A stretch of DNA of 64,000 nt from Achatina immaculata (lineage: Eukaryota; Mollusca; Gastropoda; Stylommatophora; Achatinidae): NCBI GenBank assembly GCA_009760885.1, contig CM019719.1:29011084-29075083 (forward strand). The letters run 5' to 3'. Shown here one piece after another: positions 1-12,500 of the stretch (position 1 is its first letter; each line of letters begins with the position of its first letter). The notes beneath the pieces are model-generated. The model made no database searches and was not told the DNA's origin. It saw only the letters and a program-made list of their open reading frames with translations. The position numbers and the translations under genes are program-made.

Positions 1-170
1 AAGACCAAGAGACAAATATCTCATTGGACTGACCAAGTGGTATGGGAAAAGAAAAGCATCTGAATTAATCGGAAACACCAAGGACTGTGCAAGATGGAAA
101 AGCATGATCGTCAACGCTATCCGGCACGGCACATAATAATAATAATAATCATAATAATAATAATAATGGA
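1..170 (+). mobile_element. 3' end of a non-LTR retrotransposon (LINE A)
   Basis: The second forward frame is open from the window edge to a TAA at 134-136. It reads like the C-terminus of a LINE reverse transcriptase protein: it begins RPRDKYL, has a Trp-rich stretch (TKWYGK, ARWKSM) and ends NAIRHGT. The stop is followed at once by an AAT-rich simple repeat (about 135-168), as expected for a LINE 3' tail. Only the last 44 residues are visible; the rest lies to the left. The element sits upstream of POT-A exon 4, presumably in its third intron. Confidence 0.75.
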
Positions 171-301
171 CAGCAGTCAAAGTATAGTACTCAAGAAGGT
201 GAGTGTGATCAGATTCAGTAAATGGTGCAGCTGTTACTTCTGGGATTTCTGAACCATCCAGTCCTCACTTATAGTATCTGATCTCAGTTTTATATCTCTT
301 A

Positions 302-315
302 GATTTGTTGTTGCT

Positions 316-355
<40 letters not shown>

Positions 356-371
356 CTGCTGCTGTTGTTTG
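302..371. repeat. (TTG)n-type simple repeat
   Basis: A run of TTG/CTG/ATG triplets. The flanks 171-301 and 372-810 show no coding exon or recognisable element; they are presumed intron 3 of POT-A. Confidence 0.85.
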
Positions 372-810
372 AAGAAGGCGCAAGTCGAAACATTTCTCCT
401 CTGTATATTTAGTTCAGCTTAATCTTTACGTCTGCATTTTAAAATCAGAATTAAAAAATAAGTCAATACAAGTACAGAGCACAGGAGTAAGGCAGTCGAT
501 AGTGAATTAGCTTCTTAAACAAGGCTGAATGAGACATTGGTAAACCCAATTGCAAAAAGTTGTACTACGCATTTGTTAAAAAAAAGAAAATTGCCTTAAA
601 AAAGGGAGAATATCATAAGGCGGAGCACATCAATTTACACTGTACATTAGGTTGTCAGTATATTAAGTAAAATACAGTTACATAAAAACCAGTGTATGTA
701 ATAACACGGCCAAGATTAATAGCAACAGAACTGGACATCATGACAGTGCTCCGATTTACTGACTGTTCTGAGACTGAAAAATGTTCGAATCTTTTTGTTT
801 GTTTTTTTAG

Positions 811-875
811 GTGCTGTTCTTCTACCAGCGTCCGCCATTGAGTATGAGCACTGGGGCTGGACAAGTTTATCTGTC
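811..875 (+). CDS. POT-A exon 4 (end of TM3 region)
   Basis: A 65-nt exon after a gtttttttag acceptor, entered in phase 1 (GT completes a Gly codon). It reads AVLLPASAIEYEHWGWTSLSV minus the last few residues of TM3, and matches POT-B exon 4 in length and in the E-x-W-G-W motif. The donor GTGAGT at 876 is also the first copy of a 33-bp minisatellite. Confidence 0.85.
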
Positions 876-3667
876 GTGAGTTCGTTTTGTTTTTCTGTAT
901 AATTTTCTGTGAGTTCGTTTTGTTTTTCTGTATAATTTTCTGTGAGTTCGTTTTGTTTTTCTGTATAATTTTCTGTGAGTTCGTTTTGTTTTTCTGTATA
1001 ATTTTCTGTGAGTTCGTTTTGTTTTTCTGTATAATTTTCTGTGAGTTCGTTTTGTTTTTCTGTATAATCTTCTGTGAGTTCGTTTTGTTTTTCTATATAA
1101 TCTTCTGTGAGTTCGTTTTGTTTTTCTATATAATCTTCTGTGAGTTCGTTTTGTTTTTCTATATAATCTTCTGTGAGTTCGTTTTCTTTTTTGTATAATC
1201 TTCTGTGAGTTCGTTTTGTTTTTCTGTATAATCTTCTGTGAGTTCGTTTTGTTTTTCTGTATAATCTTCTGTGAGTTCGTTTTCTTTTTTAATATAATCT
1301 TCTGTGAGTTCGTTTTGTTTTTCTATATAATCTTCTGTGAGTTCGTTTTTTCTTTCTGTATAATCTTCTGTGATTTCGTTTTCCCTTTTCGTATAATCTT
1401 CTGAGAATTCGTTTTCTCTTTTTGTATAACCTTCTGTGAGTTCGTTTTCTCTTTCTGTATAACCTTCTGTGAGTTCACTGAGATCTGTAGAATGTATCCT
1501 GGTCTGAATACCTGTCTTTCATGTTCAGTCGGATATGTGTGACAGAGTGACAGGTTGAGGCGAAGGCAGGGTGTCCTCGCAGTCGTCAGTGTTCCGTGCG
1601 TAATCTGAAGATGGTAGTTTGTTCTTGACGCCAGAGTTGCGGCATCTGGTCGTTAGATGATGGGTTGTGCTGGTCGGTCCAAAGCTTTACAGGGAAGACC
1701 GCACAATTTATCCGAACTATATATTACTATTCAAGTTTAGGATAGAAAAATCATTGAACGCAAAGAAACAGAAAATATAGCCGGTATTATTACCATCAAT
1801 TTACCTCCATTATCATTATCATCAAATCTAATTGCTGGTATTGTGTTGCGGTGGTATCATCACCATCAGTTTGCTAACAGTATCATTAACATCAATAATT
1901 TTCAGTTAGTATTACTCAATCAGTTTGCTACCAGCATCATTAGCAACAGCTATTTACAGCTAGTCTCATTCTATCAGTTTGCTACTAATACAACATCTAT
2001 CAAGTATTGATTTTCTTTAGATTTAAGAGAAAACAGTCGTTCTGCATTGATTCATTGACTCGTTCTGTCGATGTTCGTGCCAATAGCGGCCTTGTCCATA
2101 TTTTGTTATGCTTGATATATCTAATCAGACCTACTGACTCTGTTTCCTATGCCACTTGGTCAGCCAGTTCTGACGCTTGTTTCTCTGTCTTCCTCTATCT
2201 CTCCTATATCACTAACGCAAAATTGTACGCCTGAGCGCTGGCATGGATACAAATAACAAAGGAAGTAAAAATGACATTACAAGATGCGCTGTAATGAACT
2301 AGAAGATGTAAGAGAAGTAGTTAAAAAAAAGGTAAAGGTAAAGGTGATCCTGTCATGCCTTAGAGGCACATTGGGATATGGTGTTAGTGTTCATATTTTC
2401 CTTGACCTGTCAGCACACTAGAGGGTGATACGGTCAGTATCACGCCTGGCTGCCTTTCTTTCCCCAACTCCAGAAGAAGTCGGGTACCCATTTCTACAGC
2501 TGGGTGATTGGAGTGCCTACAGCCGGATTCGAACCCTCGACCTTCGCCATGAGAGACCAGTGCACTAACCAATTCACCATTCAAACAAGAAAATCTATAA
2601 TCTCTTAAATTAAAAAAAAAGTTCAAAACTTTTCTTTTGTCTCTGCATAGGAGGCAAAGAGAGCCATCTTCATGACCGGTTTGGTGTTTGTGGCTATCGG
2701 TACCGGGGGCATCAAAGCTAATGTTGGACCTTTTGGAGCCGAACAGGTCGAGACTATGGGCAAGGACGCTGTGAAGGTTTTCTTCAACTGGTGAGAGCAA
2801 GTAAACTTTATAGAAAAGAACGTTTATGAGTTTTCTCTGCTGATGATCATATGTGCAGTAGACGGAAGCTTAATCTTGAAATGATTAAAAAAAAATGTTA
2901 CCTGTGTAGTTATGACATACAGCGGACCCTCGATTTACGCACACTGATATAACAGATTTCGGATTTAACGGACCCGACAAATAATTTTTTAAAAATTGTT
3001 AAATCTTAAATACTGCGTGCGCATTTCATATCCCACTTGTTTTAGGTAACGTGGAGTAGCCTCGCTTTGTTTCAGTCCCAGCCTGCCCTAGGCCATCATG
3101 TGGTCAGGTAGTACACAGTGCTATTCTGTCATTCTTGAACTGGGATTTTATTTATTAAATAATTTTCAATCATTATAATTCAGAATCTGTCTTCTCCTCC
3201 ATCTCCCCCCTCCCCACCCCACCCACCAAATAATAGTTTAAGGGACATGTTATCGCCTCTTTTAACTCTTAATAGCCGTTAACTCTAGAATTGGCTGTAC
3301 TTTCAAAGGTTTCTGTGAACTGACTCCTAGTCGTCTAAGAAAGAGAGTGAGGGACTTATCACAGTGGTAATTAAGTAATTAAATTCTTCCAGTGGAGAAA
3401 CCTGCTGTTATCCTCAACCCTAGTTTTTTTTAAAAAAAAAATATCTGACCACAAACACCCCTGTTCCCTGATCCCTGTTAGCCAACAGTTCAACCTGTAG
3501 ATATCATGTCTACTCTGTTTTCTCATCATTTCTCATACCAAACACAAAACAAATATCTCTGTGTAAAAACAACTAATAAAGAAGTTTATTATGACAAACT
3601 TCAAGACACTCATCATAAACACACTATATCAATAATGGTTCAACAACATTGCATACATAAGGACCAC

Positions 3668-3752
<85 letters not shown>

Positions 3753-6700
3753 GATGCTGTGCCTCAACACCTTTACATCATCGGCTGCAAAGGTCAACAG
3801 CTCGCAGTTACAGGGAGTTCGTACAAGTACAAGTACATATAAAAAAAAAAAATATATATATATATATAGCAATGCATTGAATATTAACATCACACACTAG
3901 TAATACATCATCAAAAAGAGTGAAGGCCCTCATAGCACCTTTATCATAAACACTAGAACATAGCAAGCCGTCCCTCCTTATTATGAACATCTGTTAATGA
4001 GAATCATATCAAATCTCAACGTTACATATATACTATATGTGCATGGCAACGACATCAAACTCATGGCAAAAGAATATGCATAAATGAACGATCGTTCAAG
4101 GTATCTTACATAATAACTCATACACATGTAATCAGCATATACCAAAAGCATTATTGTATATCAACCCATATCAGATGCATATAAATATATATTAAGACCA
4201 TCAAAGCTCATATTATCACATTGCCATACATATATCATGGATACGCCCAGCACATATACCATCATGCTTACGAAATCATCTCAAATAACCAAAATCATAC
4301 GCAACCAACTAAAACTAAGTCTGGGGTGCTCGATGGGGTCATAGCCAACAACCACATATCACATATACTAACAATATAATCAGCGCAGAGCACAATAACA
4401 TCGTGTATACTTCAATATCAAGAAACAACAACATCCACAAAACCACACGATGCTCTCGCCCACTCAGACATATCCTGAACTAACTGGAAAATATCTTTGC
4501 AACAACTTGCATACTAAACAGTGTTCACAGCCTAATGTCCTGGCCCCTGACTGCAGGTTGTTTACACTGTTTACAACAGACAAACCATCTCTTTCTGTAG
4601 CTGCTTCTTCTTTTGGTGTAGTATTCGTTGTCTTCTGAATATCTCTTTAAGTGACCGCAAACTTCTGTCGCGTTTTCTTGTTTAGTTCAACTTTTGAAAT
4701 CGTAAGTCAGATGCAGACAAATGTTAGAAGTTTAGATGATATTTTGTGACCGTATAGTAAAGATTGACCTATAATAGGAACGAAAATCATTGTGTCAGAG
4801 AGATGGCATGGTTGTCTAGGTCAGCGTAGAAGGACTGACCAATAACCAGTCATGTTACCATCTGCGTTTCAGAAAACAGGCTCTAAAGTTAAGAGAATCT
4901 GACCACTGCACAACTTTCCAACGTCTTTAGACAAAACATTAATAAAAGATAACTTTCCATCTTTAGACAAAACATTAATAAAAACAAAGGGGAAATGTAT
5001 CTATCGCGAAAAAACCAAAGTGGCTTAAAACAAGATTTCAGTTGGAGAAGTGAACTTGCATATTACTGTGGCCTGCTGTTTCTAATCATGTTTACGGGAG
5101 CAAGTTTTGAAGATCTGTTCTAGAGAAGTACTGTACTGTTTTAAAGAAGCATTGTACTGTTCTAGAGAAGTATTGTTCTGCTCTGTTTCATGTAAGCGCA
5201 GGTGGTTTCACGGATCGTCAGACGCAGAAACTTTAACAAACCAAGATTTTAATGAGGTTATTAAAAAGACATAGAAGATTATGTCATTATTTTGTTATTC
5301 GATGCAGGCAAAATAGCTCAAGTAGCAGAGAGTTCTTAGAATATATGAGGCGACAGAACATTGTATCAAACAAACTAATATAACAGCCAGGGCTTTTAAT
5401 ACGGGATGAAAGAACATTGTCTCAACAAAACAAATACAACAGGTAGGGATTTTAATACGGGATGAAAGAACATTGTATCAAACAAACTAATATAACAGCT
5501 AGGGCTTTTATTAATACGGGATGAAAGAACATTGTCTCAACAAAACAAATACAGCAGCTAGGGCTTTTATTAATACGGGATGAAAGAACATTGTCTCAAC
5601 AAAACAAATACAGCAGCGAGGGATTTTAACATGGGATGAAAGAACATTGTATCAACAGAACAAATACAACGGAGAGGGTTTTGCTCAAAAGATTAAAGAA
5701 CATGACGCCAACAGAACAAATACAACAGCGAGGGCTTTGCTCAAAAGATTAAAGAACATGACGCCAACAGAACAAATACAACAGCGAAGGCTTTGCTCAA
5801 AAGATTAAAGAACATGACGCCAACAGAACAAATACAACAGCGAAGGCTTTGCTCAAAAGATTAAAGAACATTATCTCAACATAACAAATTCTACAACAAA
5901 GGCTTTGAGCAAAAAATGAAATAGAATTGTGTCAACAGAACAAACACATCGACAAGAACTTTGCTCAAAATATGAAAGAATATTTGTTCAACAGAACAAA
6001 TACAACAGTGGGGGCTTTAAACTCAAAACTAAAGAACATTGCCTCAGCAGAACAAGTAAAATGACTAGCAATGAAATAGAGTAAATTATGTTACGCAAGA
6101 ACAACACCAGCTATAGCGAGCACCATTCTATTAGTTTGGATTAAAAATAAATAATAATAGGATATAATGCAGCTTTTAAAGTGTGTAAAGGTTAAAAAGA
6201 AGAAAAAAGACTTTACATCTTTTATCTACTTTCAGGTTCTATTGGGTAATCAACGTTGGAGCGCTGATAGCTTACGCAGGTGTCTCCTATATTCAGCAGA
6301 ACATTAGTTTTGCCTGGGGATTCTTCGTTCCGTTTGTTAGCATGATCGTAGCTCTGGCCATCTTTATCGCAGTCAGAACGAAGTATATCAGGACAAAGCC
6401 AAAAGGTATATTCATTGTTGCGTTATAAGTAGACCATAATGATAAGATATTCTTAGGAGGTGGTGCCGTGAAGATGTTGAAAAAAACCCATCCCATTTAA
6501 CTGGGAGTGTGTTAGGATGGCTAGTATGATGATTGGATGTAGACCTAAAAAACCCCCGAACCTTTTAACACACTCTACCATCATGGTCACCCCGAAGAGC
6601 CATGTCTCGTTAGCAAGGCTGGGGTTGTTTTAGGAGCACCAGCGAAGAGGTGGGGTATGATCTAGACCGACTTTGGTTTACTGGTCTGATCTAGACAAAC

Positions 6701-9499
6701 TTTGCTTTACTGGTCTGATTTTGACCAACTATGGTTTACTGATCTGTTCTAGACCAACTATTGTTTACCGGTTAGATCTAGACCAACTATGGTTTACTGG
6801 TCTGATCTAGAACATACATAGTTTACGGGGTTCAAATAGACCACCTATGGTTTACTAGTCTGATCTAGACCAGCTATAGTTTACTGGTCTGATCTAGATG
6901 AACTATAGTTGACTGGTTTGATCTAGATCATGTATAGTTGACTGGTCTGATCTAGATGAACTATAGTTGACTGGTCTGATCTAGACCAGCTTTAGTTTAC
7001 TGGTCTGATCTAGATGAACTATAGTTGACTGGTTTGATCTAGATCAGGTATAGATGACTGGTCTGATCTAGGCCAGCTATGGTTTACTGGTTCGACCTAG
7101 ACCAACCATGGTTTACTGGTCTTGATATCCTAGCCATTGCATTAGTACTGTCATATTTGGTTTCAGCAAAACCAATCGCTGTCAACGGAAAAAACAAAAC
7201 AAAAACACACACACACAAACTTATAAATACTCAGATTGCATACAACTTGTTTACCATTAAAAGAAGCATTTTTCCCAGTTTTACATATGAAACGACATGT
7301 TTCAAATTTCACATATTTCACATGTTTCACACTGGTCTGATCAAGATCAACTATGGTTTACTGGTCTGATCTAGACATATGTTGGTCACATGATGAGAAG
7401 AAACGATCAGAGAATCCCAAAACAAGCTTTCAAGTGGAACACAACAGGCCAAAGAAAAAGATGCAGACCGTGTGAAGCTCTGAAGAGGACATTGTTAAGA
7501 GAGGCCAAATTAGCAGTCATAAAATCCATTGATGAGGTTGAAAAGCTCGCCGAAGACAGGAAAAATTGGCGAACTACCTTGCGAGCCCTATGTGATGTTT
7601 AACGGCACGGGAAGGATATAAGATATAAGATAAGATGTTTCACACTAGTTGAAAATTATCCGCTTGTATTTATGTTTTTATGAAAAATTCGAAGGGAAAG
7701 TAAGAATCATAAACAGAGACTTCAAACGTTGAAATTTGCTTTTACTTTCTCTTAAGTGTAAAGATGAACGATTCGACAGACATTATAAAAACAAACGAAT
7801 GTTGCTAGCAAGCTTATGGGCTCCGATTTAGAAGTATGTTAGAAGGTAAAGATATTCCTATTTGATGCCACTGAGCTTTCATAGTGAACATGGCGTTAAA
7901 GATAGTATTTTCATTGACCTGTCAGCCAGACAGGAGATCGGTAGAAATATACAAGAGTGAGAAAACGATGAAGAAGATGATAACCCACTTGTACCAAATT
8001 AACATACATTTTGTTTTTGGCTGGGGCAGGAGGGAAAGAGAACACTTTTTTTGAGAATGATGAAGAAGAGATGGCAAGTATCGAGCTCTACATAAAGGCC
8101 GCAGTCACGTCTGTGTGTAATTATCTTCTTCTGAGGTCACAATGTAGGGGCATGGCCATACTGATAGTTGTGTATGAAATCCTACGTGAAGTGACATCAT
8201 TATGATGTCCCATGTTATGTACAAGTATTACATACACACACACAAAAAGAAGATAATATTTTTTTTGTCACGCCAAATTTTGAACACACAAAGATCCTTA
8301 TTTGAACATGGGTAAAAAAAATGGGGAAAAACACACAAATAACCATTAGATGAAAAAAGCGATAGAATCTTACACGATGGAAAAAAAGCTGGGTAATGGA
8401 AAAAAAAACCAAAACCGAGAGTAATGATCGTGGGATGCCAATGAAGAACATCCGTTATGATCCTTGGAATTGAAAAGATCTATTTGTGTTTGGCTAGCTT
8501 TGACTGTCTCTTTTCTCTTCTATATTTGCAAGCGTAGAACAAGCATTGACTATCTCCTTTTCTATATTTGCAAGCGTAGCACTAACATAATCTTGTAATG
8601 TTACAGGTAGTATTTTAACAACAGCCTGGGGGATCTGTGTGCAAGGCGCCTGCAAGGTAAGCTTAAAGCCTGAGACTCTGCTGAAAGCTAGGAACATATG
8701 CAGAAAATTTACTTTAAACAATTTTTACTGGATGTCAGAGCTTCATTTAGTGATATCGATGCGGTCCCAGAGTCAGACTTGGCGAGGCCCTAAGTTATAT
8801 GAAGCTTTAGAGCTTCCGTGTTGAAAAGTTAACATCGGAAGGTGTTTCAGGACCTACGATGTAGCTTGTTTCGCGTATACTTAAATCCAGCGTTGCATCG
8901 ATGACAAGCTTACATCTCCACTAGTTTTAACGTCTTTAACACCCCCGGGCGTACACGCTTCTTTTTGTTGTTATGTTAAATGTGGACATACTTTACGCAC
9001 CATCATCTCTGCACTTCCAAAACATCTATGGTGTTGCGATGTGGTCGTTGGAAACAATATTTCACAATGTTTGCATGTAGCCCAGTGGTGAGAATCTTTA
9101 AGAAGTGGATTCCAACAGCAGCCAGGACAAAACCTGTTACTTTCATTTCGAAATGTCTCACTACTATCGATTCCCTCTCACAAGATCCTTAACAATGAAT
9201 ACAGTATTAATTAATCTTTTGTAAAAGATGTTTCTAAAAACATAGTTAGACTCTCGCTAACAAGGCGCAGATACTGAGGGACACAATGCAGACTGGTGGC
9301 AGATGCAATGGGAAAACCTTGCACGCTGGGACAGACATGCAATCGAATTGTGCGGACAGACTAAAATCAGAAAAAAAAAGAATTTGGCTGACGTAGTGAG
9401 AGAGACTTACAGGAAAATGTGACAGACTGAATATGACAGATAAGTGAATTTGATACGTTTTCTGAGACAGACATGCAGGTGATTCGTACCAACAGACTG

Positions 9500-9560
<61 letters not shown>

Positions 9561-12500
9561 CTTACGGCCAGACCTAGCAGACAGACTGTGACAGATAAGC
9601 ACGTAAATGTAACTGAAAAGCCGGGACAGACATGCAGGCTAATGTGACAGACTGAGACAAACACTCAGGCTAATGTAACAAACTGAGGCAGACATGCAGT
9701 CGAATTTGACAGACTGAAACAAACGAGTACATTCAGGCTAATGTGACAGGTAGAATAAGATAGATAAATAGACCGAAAATGACAGGTAGACTAAGACAGA
9801 CTGGCAACAGAATTGTGACAGACTGATACAGATTCCATCCTGGCATTAGTAACTCCACCTGTTTCATGACTGAACATTCCAGGACAGGCCAGCCAAAAAC
9901 CTCAGTCTTCCAGAAGGTTCAGAGAAGAAAATCTTGGCCAGGGCGAAGGAGAGTTTTGGAGGAAGCCACGAGGATCATGTTGTGGACGGTGTAGTCAGCG
10001 TCATCAGGGTAGTCCCCTTCTGTTTAAAAAATCAAATAAAATGAATAGAGCACTTAGCTGTAACTTGTAAGAAGTTGTGGCTTGTCCGACGCTGCGTGTC
10101 AGAAATGCGCATGATGGAGTGTAGTGAGTATTTAGATGGACTCTTGGGATGTGTGATAGGAGGCTCGTAACTGAGGGTGGTGGATTGGGAAACCGTGGAG
10201 GGGAGAGAGAGTGATACAATGCTAATCTAACCGGAAGAAGGTGAAAAATGTGATTAAAGTTAGGGTAAAGGGGCTGTAATGTGATGCTGTGAAGAGGTTC
10301 TGAGTTATGTGTAACAAGTGAGAAGGGAGTAGAACTTAGTGGGGAGGGATTATGATTGTGGAAGAGGAGAACGTTAGGTGCAGCTGAATAATAAATTCAA
10401 ACCATGTGGTTCCAGAGTCTCATATTTCTGAATGTAGCGGTTCTCAAGCCCTAGGCGACTTGTGTCATCTGCGTGACACTGTTTGATGGCTGTTACCAGA
10501 AAGTCAGATTTGCCTCTGTGTTTGGGGCCACTGAAATGATTCGGGACTGGTTTCGAAGCATACTGGGTGATATCATACAGATGTTTTTGCATGCGGTCCC
10601 CTAATCTGAGGCCAGTTTCATCAATGTAAGTTATTCTGCATCTTTTGCATAGAATGACATATATCACATTGCGGGACTCGCATGTGAATCCCTCATGGAG
10701 AGTGGGGATAGTTTTGGGAAAGGTGATCGTTTTGGTTTATCAGACTACGGGGCAAGTAACACAGCGGGTGCGGTTATATTTTCTAGTGCCAACATATGCA
10801 AAGTTCCGCTTCAAGTGGCTACGGACGAGGATGTCCTTAAGATTTGATTCCCGTCTGTATGCTAATAGGGGTAGATCAGAGAAAATGTCATCATTTGCAT
10901 TCTTTCTTTTTCTTTCTTTCTTTTTCTTTCTTTCTTTCTTTCTTTCTTTTTTGCTCATACATCGTTTAGGATATGTTACATTTTAAGTTTATTTAGCTAT
11001 CATTTTTATGCGAAAATAAAAAGTGTCAGTTTTGTCTCCCTTGACTCACCTTCCAGCCCTAATCCACCGCTTCTCACATTTTCTCAAGATCTGTAACTTT
11101 TGTTTCAAACAAACCTCTTGTGTCTATCTTTTCCACCACATCTCACTATGATCAAAGTCATCCAGTTCATCGATATTTGAATGTAAATAATTTTTTTTAA
11201 AACGGACGAATTATTTGTAACTTTGGAAAATGCATTGCAGCTCTCTACATGCGTTAAGAAAATATAGCGTTTTACTTTACTTTTTTTCAGCCTATCAAAC
11301 AAAATGACAGGTATCATCTCTTTGGAGAATATAACGGTGCCATTCATTCATTCATTCATTCATTCATTCATTCATTCATTCATTCATTTGCATGTCCCTT
11401 GCGGAACTTTGCCTCCCTAACAGCTCTCCTGTAGGCCTCTCGGTTGTGAGCAAGATGGCCTGCTGTTGATGCATCCATTTGCAGATCATCAACGATATCT
11501 TGCAGCCATCCTCGTCCTGGTCTTCCTCTTTTTCTTAGAGGACTAAAATTACTGAAATCCAAAGTTTCGCGGTAATAAAAAAAATAACAGGCTCCTGACA
11601 TTATCACATGAGAACCAAAGAACGAACTTTTCTTGTATGAGATGAGATAATGTCGTACAACGCACGTCCATATGCTGGTTAAATATTTTAAATATTTATT
11701 TAATATTTATAGGTACATCATTACTTTGTGAATTTATGGTATAAATAAGAGAAAAGCAATTTTAAACACCTTTCCCCTAGAAGCCAGTACGTACATGTCT
11801 TCCACTAAAGATTTTATTCTATAATGGGCGGTCAGCCAAAGAAAAGAACAATGACTTATTCCGTATGTCACGTACTTGAAGATCTGGATAAAACTGATCT
11901 TTAAAACTCTTATGAGAAAAATCACCACTGAAATATCCCATATAATAAAATCTTTAAAGTTCTAAAACAACGATTTCTAAGCTCCTATGAGAAATTTTAG
12001 TATTAAATATTTTACAGAAACTTCCATTTTATAATCCAAAAGTGCTTAAATTTTCGAAGAAATCTTGGTTTTTAATTTCCAAGAAACTATGTAGGTTAAT
12101 ATTATGTAGGTCGCATGTATACCGTGATAAGTACATCGTTCCTTTGGTTATATTTCTTTATTAGATGTCCAACACGTTTTTCGCTCAGTCAGAGAGGATG
12201 GATATTCGTGTAGGAGACACATACATACCAGCAGCGGCCCTCAATGTCTTCAATACAGTCAGTATAATTATACTCATCCCATTTGTTGATCGACTAGTGT
12301 ATCCGGCCTTCGAGAAGATTGGACGACCTCTGACCTATCTGAAGAGAATGGGTAATCTAAAATATTTACATATTATCGTTTAATTGAGTCTTGACATGTG
12401 TTGGGTGTAGGGAGAGGTCAGTGCACTAACCACTTCACAGACAGAGAAAAACAAGCTAAGATCTTCAGATTTCGCACAGGCCGCAACTGACAGCGGGATG

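Noticed and set aside
887..1404. Open frames encoding an 11-residue hydrophobic repeat (FVLFFCIIFCE)
   Set aside because: They are the reading of a 33-bp intronic minisatellite; any repeat with a period divisible by three and no stop stays open.
3506..3893. Tyr-Ile repeat frames on both strands
   Set aside because: They translate a (TA)n microsatellite.
8011..8205. A 64-codon frame with acidic residues in POT-A intron 6
   Set aside because: No similarity, no good splice sites, no counterpart in POT-B.
10645..10986. Plus-strand open frame of 113 codons
   Set aside because: It is a shadow of the minus-strand Penelope-like coding region; the real protein similarity is on the other strand.
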